Shown here: positions 61,345 through 64,000 of the stretch, one piece after another
Position numbering within the stretch: the first letter of the stretch is position 1
Layout of the letters: every line of letters begins with the position of its first letter
Source: Sphingomonas suaedae
GTDB taxonomy: Bacteria; Pseudomonadota; Alphaproteobacteria; Sphingomonadales; Sphingomonadaceae
Assembly (NCBI RefSeq): GCF_007833215.1
Contig: NZ_CP042239.1
Coordinates: forward strand, 3,966,001 to 4,030,000
DNA length: 64,000 bases
Reading direction: 5' to 3'
Program-made: the position numbers and the translations under genes
Notes under the pieces: generated by a model
The model's input: only the letters and a program-made list of their open reading frames with translations
The model's database searches: none
Told to the model about the DNA's origin: nothing

Positions 61345-62643
61345 ATGGCGACGATCCCGGCCTCTTCCCCTGCCGATGCTCGCGCAATCGCCCGGCGCGG
61401 TCCGACGCTGTTCCTCCTCACCTGCGCCTATTTCTTCAGCTATATGGACCGGCAGATCCTCGCGATCCTTCAGGAGGACATCCGCGCGGAACTGTTGCTG
61501 TCGGATACCCAGCTGGGGCTGCTCGCGGGATTCGCCTTTGCGATCTTCTACGCAACGCTGGGCCTGCCGGTGGCGCGGCTCGCGGATCGGGGCAATCGCG
61601 TCAACATCATCGCGATCGCGCTGGCGCTGTGGAGCGCGATGACTGCGGTCTGCGGGCTGGCGCAGAATTTCGTCCAGCTGCTCCTCGCGCGCATCGGTGT
61701 CGGCATCGGCGAGGCGGGATCGAGCCCGCCCAGCCATTCGATCATCGCCGATCTCTACCCGCCCGAAAAGCGCGCGGGGGCGATGGGAATCTACTCGCTC
61801 GGTGTCGTGCTGGGCGCTGCGGGCGGGACGATGATCGGCGGCACGCTCGCCCATTTCTTCGGCTGGCGGGTCGCGATGTTCGCGGTCGGCGTTCCCGGCA
61901 TTCTGCTCGCGATCATCATCAAGTTGTTCGTGGTCGAGCCGCGCCGCGGCCTCTCCGACCCCAGCCACGCCCCCGCCGCGCATGGCGCGATGCCCGGCTT
62001 TGCCGACGGATTCCGCTCGCTCTTTGCCAGCCGCGCAGCGGTGCATCTGGTGATGGGCGTCACCATCACCTCGCTGATCGGCTATGGCCATACCGCCTTT
62101 GGTCCCAGCTTCCTGATCCGCACCATCGGCCTCGACAAGCTTCAGATCGCGTCGATCGTGGCCCCCGTGGGTGCGGTGTGCGGTACGCTGTCGGCGGTGC
62201 TGGGCGGGTGGCTCGCGAACAGGGCGGCGGAGCGCTGGGGGCTGCACAGCCAGGCCTGGCTCGTGCTGGTGATGAAGGGGGTCGGGCTGCCGCTATCCTT
62301 CCTCTTTTTCGCTTCGTCGGATCCCTGGATCGCGATCCCGATCTACTGGCTCTCGCTGCTGCTCATCAATTCCTATCTCGGCCCCACTTTCGCGCTGATC
62401 CAGGGGCTCGCACCGCTGCGGATGCGCGCGCTCTGGGCGGCGGTGACGTTGCTGGTCATCAACCTGATCGGCCTTGGCCTTGGTCCGACGATGATCGGGG
62501 TGATCTCCGACGCGCTCAAGCCCGCTTATGGCGATGCCGAGGCGCTGCGTCTGGCGATGCTGACCTTCGCCGCGGCGACGCCATGGGCGCTGTTTCATTA
62601 CTGGCGCGCGGGGGTGTGGCTGAAGCGGGGGGCGGCGGCCTAG
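61345..62643 (+). CDS. spinster-like MFS transporter
   Basis: I chose ATG at 61345 (MATIPASSPADARAI), eight bases after GGAG; ATG at 61339 is possible. The 432-residue protein has 12 predicted helices. Motifs typical of the spinster-like group are FFSYMDRQILAILQEDIR, LGLPVARLADRGNRV (MFS motif A) and GIGEAGSSPPSHSIIADLYP. In sphingomonads such transporters often lie beside TonB receptors and take up the imported compound across the inner membrane. Substrate unknown. It follows the receptor gene across a terminator. Confidence 0.92.
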   Translation: MATIPASSPADARAIARRGPTLFLLTCAYFFSYMDRQILAILQEDIRAELLLSDTQLGLLAGFAFAIFYATLGLPVARLADRGNRVNIIAIALALWSAMTAVCGLAQNFVQLLLARIGVGIGEAGSSPPSHSIIADLYPPEKRAGAMGIYSLGVVLGAAGGTMIGGTLAHFFGWRVAMFAVGVPGILLAIIIKLFVVEPRRGLSDPSHAPAAHGAMPGFADGFRSLFASRAAVHLVMGVTITSLIGYGHTAFGPSFLIRTIGLDKLQIASIVAPVGAVCGTLSAVLGGWLANRAAERWGLHSQAWLVLVMKGVGLPLSFLFFASSDPWIAIPIYWLSLLLINSYLGPTFALIQGLAPLRMRALWAAVTLLVINLIGLGLGPTMIGVISDALKPAYGDAEALRLAMLTFAAATPWALFHYWRAGVWLKRGAAA

Positions 62644-62718
62644 GCTTGCCGGTCGCGCTTGGCGCACCGAATGGCCCGAGCTAGGACTGAGCCGTCAGCA
62701 ACCGGCCGAGTGATCCCG

Positions 62719-63597
62719 ATGCATCTAATGTCACGAGTCCTCGTTCCGACTCTGCTCTTCGTAACCCCCATGGCCGCCGCGCAGCAGGTGGCGCTGTCCG
62801 ACTATGACCCGAAGATCGCCGCGCCTGCCTTTGCGGGAGAGGGGCCGGTCGTCGCGATCGATGGTGCGCATCAAAATTTCCATACGGTCGAAGGGCGTTA
62901 TGCGCCGTTCGCGACGCTGGTGCGCGCCGATGGCTATCGCCCGCGCGCACTGACCGAAGCTGTCACGGCGACATCGCTCGCAGGCACGGCGATCCTCGTC
63001 ATCGCCAATGCGCGCCAGCGCTACGCAACTGCGGAAATCGCTGCGATCCGGGGCTGGGTGGAGCAGGGCGGATCGTTGCTGCTGATCGCCGATCACGCGC
63101 CATTTGGAACCGCCACAACGCCGCTTGCCGCCGCGTTCGGTGTGGAGATGGGAAATGGCTATGTAGCGGTGCGTCAGGACGGCAAGGTCACGTCGCGGAT
63201 CGCCTTTTCCGGTCGGCTGCTTGGCGCGCACCCGATCATCACTGGACCCGGGCCGGGCGGGCGCGTCCGGCGGGTCGAAACCTTTACCGGCCAGTCGCTT
63301 TCGGTGCCCGCAGGGGCGACAGCGCTGCTGACGTTGCCAGACGATGCGCTTGAGGTCGCGGGGCCACCCCAGGTCGATGCCCTGCGGCGCGGGGAAAGCG
63401 TGCCGGGACAGCGGGTGGGTGGGCGTGCCCAGGCCGTCGCACTGGAACTCGGCAAGGGGCGTGTCGTGATTGCGGGTGAGGCCGCGATGTTCACCGCGCA
63501 ACAGATGCAGTCGGGCGCGAAGGTGGGACTCCAGGTCGCCGACGACCAGCGCTTCGTGCGTAACGTCATGGCCTGGCTGGCGCGCGCGACAATCTAG
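62719..63597 (+). CDS. exported protein of unknown function, DUF4350-like
   Basis: ATG 62719 (MHLMSRVLVPTLLF) or ATG 62728 opens a protein of about 292 residues with a signal peptide ending PMAAAQ. The core alternates beta strands and helices. VVAIDGAHQNFHTVEGRYAP, AILVIANARQ, IRGWVEQGGSLLLIADHAPF and GKGRVVIAGEAAMFTAQ recall DUF4350 or class I glutamine-amidotransferase-like folds, as in GldG/ThuA relatives, without a clear catalytic Cys. It is probably a periplasmic binding or structural protein. It ends seven bases before a convergent regulator gene. The fold assignment is tentative. Confidence 0.72.
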   Translation: MHLMSRVLVPTLLFVTPMAAAQQVALSDYDPKIAAPAFAGEGPVVAIDGAHQNFHTVEGRYAPFATLVRADGYRPRALTEAVTATSLAGTAILVIANARQRYATAEIAAIRGWVEQGGSLLLIADHAPFGTATTPLAAAFGVEMGNGYVAVRQDGKVTSRIAFSGRLLGAHPIITGPGPGGRVRRVETFTGQSLSVPAGATALLTLPDDALEVAGPPQVDALRRGESVPGQRVGGRAQAVALELGKGRVVIAGEAAMFTAQQMQSGAKVGLQVADDQRFVRNVMAWLARATI

Positions 63598-63604
63598 GCT
63601 CGGC

Positions 63605-64000
63605 TCAAAACTCCAGCACGCGATCGTCGAACAGGCCGAACACGATGGTGGAGGCGTAAAAGGCGATCGCCTTGTCGCGCGGCATCGTTCCTGCCCATTT
63701 GCGCATGTCGAACGCGGCGTTCTGCATCGCCATCATCGTCTGGCTGGCGACCAGCGGGTCGATCGGGCGGATCGACCCCTCGGCGATGCCGTCCGAAAGC
63801 ATCCCGGCATAGCGGCGCGCGATGCGGTTCGACCGGTCGATCAGCGCATTGCGAACGCGCGGCGGCAGGCCGGTGAGCGCGGTGGTGCGCAGCAGCGGCC
63901 CGCGTTCGGAGAATTGCACCTCCAGCAAGGTCGCGACGATGCTGGTCAGCTTATGCCAGTGGTCGCCCGGCCCATCCTCGGCCAGCCGCTGGGCGTCGGC
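63605..64000 (-). CDS. TetR-family regulator, C-terminal part (runs off the right edge)
   Basis: About 131 C-terminal residues are visible in one open frame reaching the right edge. Helical segments such as DGPGDHWHKLTSIVATLLEV, NALIDRSNRIARRYAGMLSD and DPLVASQTMMAMQNAAFDMR are typical of the ligand-binding and dimerisation domain of TetR regulators. The DNA-binding domain lies outside the window. It is convergent with the exported protein. It may control the receptor/transporter genes nearby, but the operator region is not visible. Confidence 0.75.
   Translation of the reverse strand, partial: ADAQRLAEDGPGDHWHKLTSIVATLLEVQFSERGPLLRTTALTGLPPRVRNALIDRSNRIARRYAGMLSDGIAEGSIRPIDPLVASQTMMAMQNAAFDMRKWAGTMPRDKAIAFYASTIVFGLFDDRVLEF

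Noticed and set aside
58489..62247. A 1252-codon open frame on the minus strand
   Set aside because: It runs antisense through a clear TonB receptor and MFS transporter; composition is Arg/Ala/Gly-rich with no domain. Long antisense frames are expected in GC-rich genes.

Overview
The window is high-GC, densely coded chromosomal DNA from an alphaproteobacterium, most likely a Sphingomonas-like member of the Sphingomonadaceae (inference from gene content). Pointers are two large TonB-dependent receptors, a TrcR (DUF1013) regulator, the pckA / chvI-chvG-hprK-rapZ-EIIA-HPr locus typical of alphaproteobacteria, a near-consensus alphaproteobacterial SOS box at lexA, and the lptD-surA-pdxA-rsmA and pepA-holC-ndk blocks. 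No rRNA, tRNA, CRISPR array, insertion sequence or prophage was recognised. Many genes are translationally coupled through 4-base ATGA, GTGA or TTGA overlaps.

Region 1-11.2 kb (minus strand) reads as one nutrient-scavenging cluster: LysR regulator, FAD-dependent D-amino acid dehydrogenase (DadA-like), TonB-dependent receptor, secreted N-acyl-D-amino-acid deacylase-like amidohydrolase, dicarboxylate/amino-acid symporter, and two gamma-glutamyltransferases (one Sec-exported, one a lipoprotein cut by the left edge). Together they suggest uptake and catabolism of D-amino acids from gamma-glutamyl or N-acyl conjugates. Region 11.3-17.6 kb holds mixed accessory genes: a PhyH-like dioxygenase, two tiny lipoproteins, TrcR, an MBL hydrolase, a Tat-exported dienelactone hydrolase, a GST and two GFA proteins.

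Region 17.6-24.9 kb (minus) is trpG-clc-trpD-trpC-moaC-pilZ-moeA-lexA. trpD is broken by two apparent +1 frameshifts. Region 24.9-32.8 kb carries a 2-hydroxyacid dehydrogenase, cysS, a zinc-ribbon protein, an RNA methyltransferase, then HPr-EIIA-rapZ-hprK-chvG-chvI, divergent from pckA (33-34.7 kb). Downstream lie a 58-residue protein, an orphan MbcA/ParS-like antitoxin-domain protein, a small helical protein and a decayed reading frame. Region 36-44.5 kb is housekeeping: rsmA, pdxA, surA, lptD, pepA, holC, ndk.

Region 44.5-48.8 kb has two unrecognised membrane-associated proteins and an EF-hand protein / response regulator / histidine kinase operon. Region 49-64 kb is a probable acyl-CoA catabolic block: thioesterase, acyl-CoA ligase, two GSTs, SDR, GPH-type transporter and two adjacent acyl-CoA dehydrogenases, followed by a TonB-dependent receptor, spinster-like MFS transporter, a secreted unknown and a partial TetR regulator.

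Five kinds of palindromic intergenic repeat (called A-E here) are scattered through the window. Two same-orientation copies of type D bracket the acyl-CoA block.
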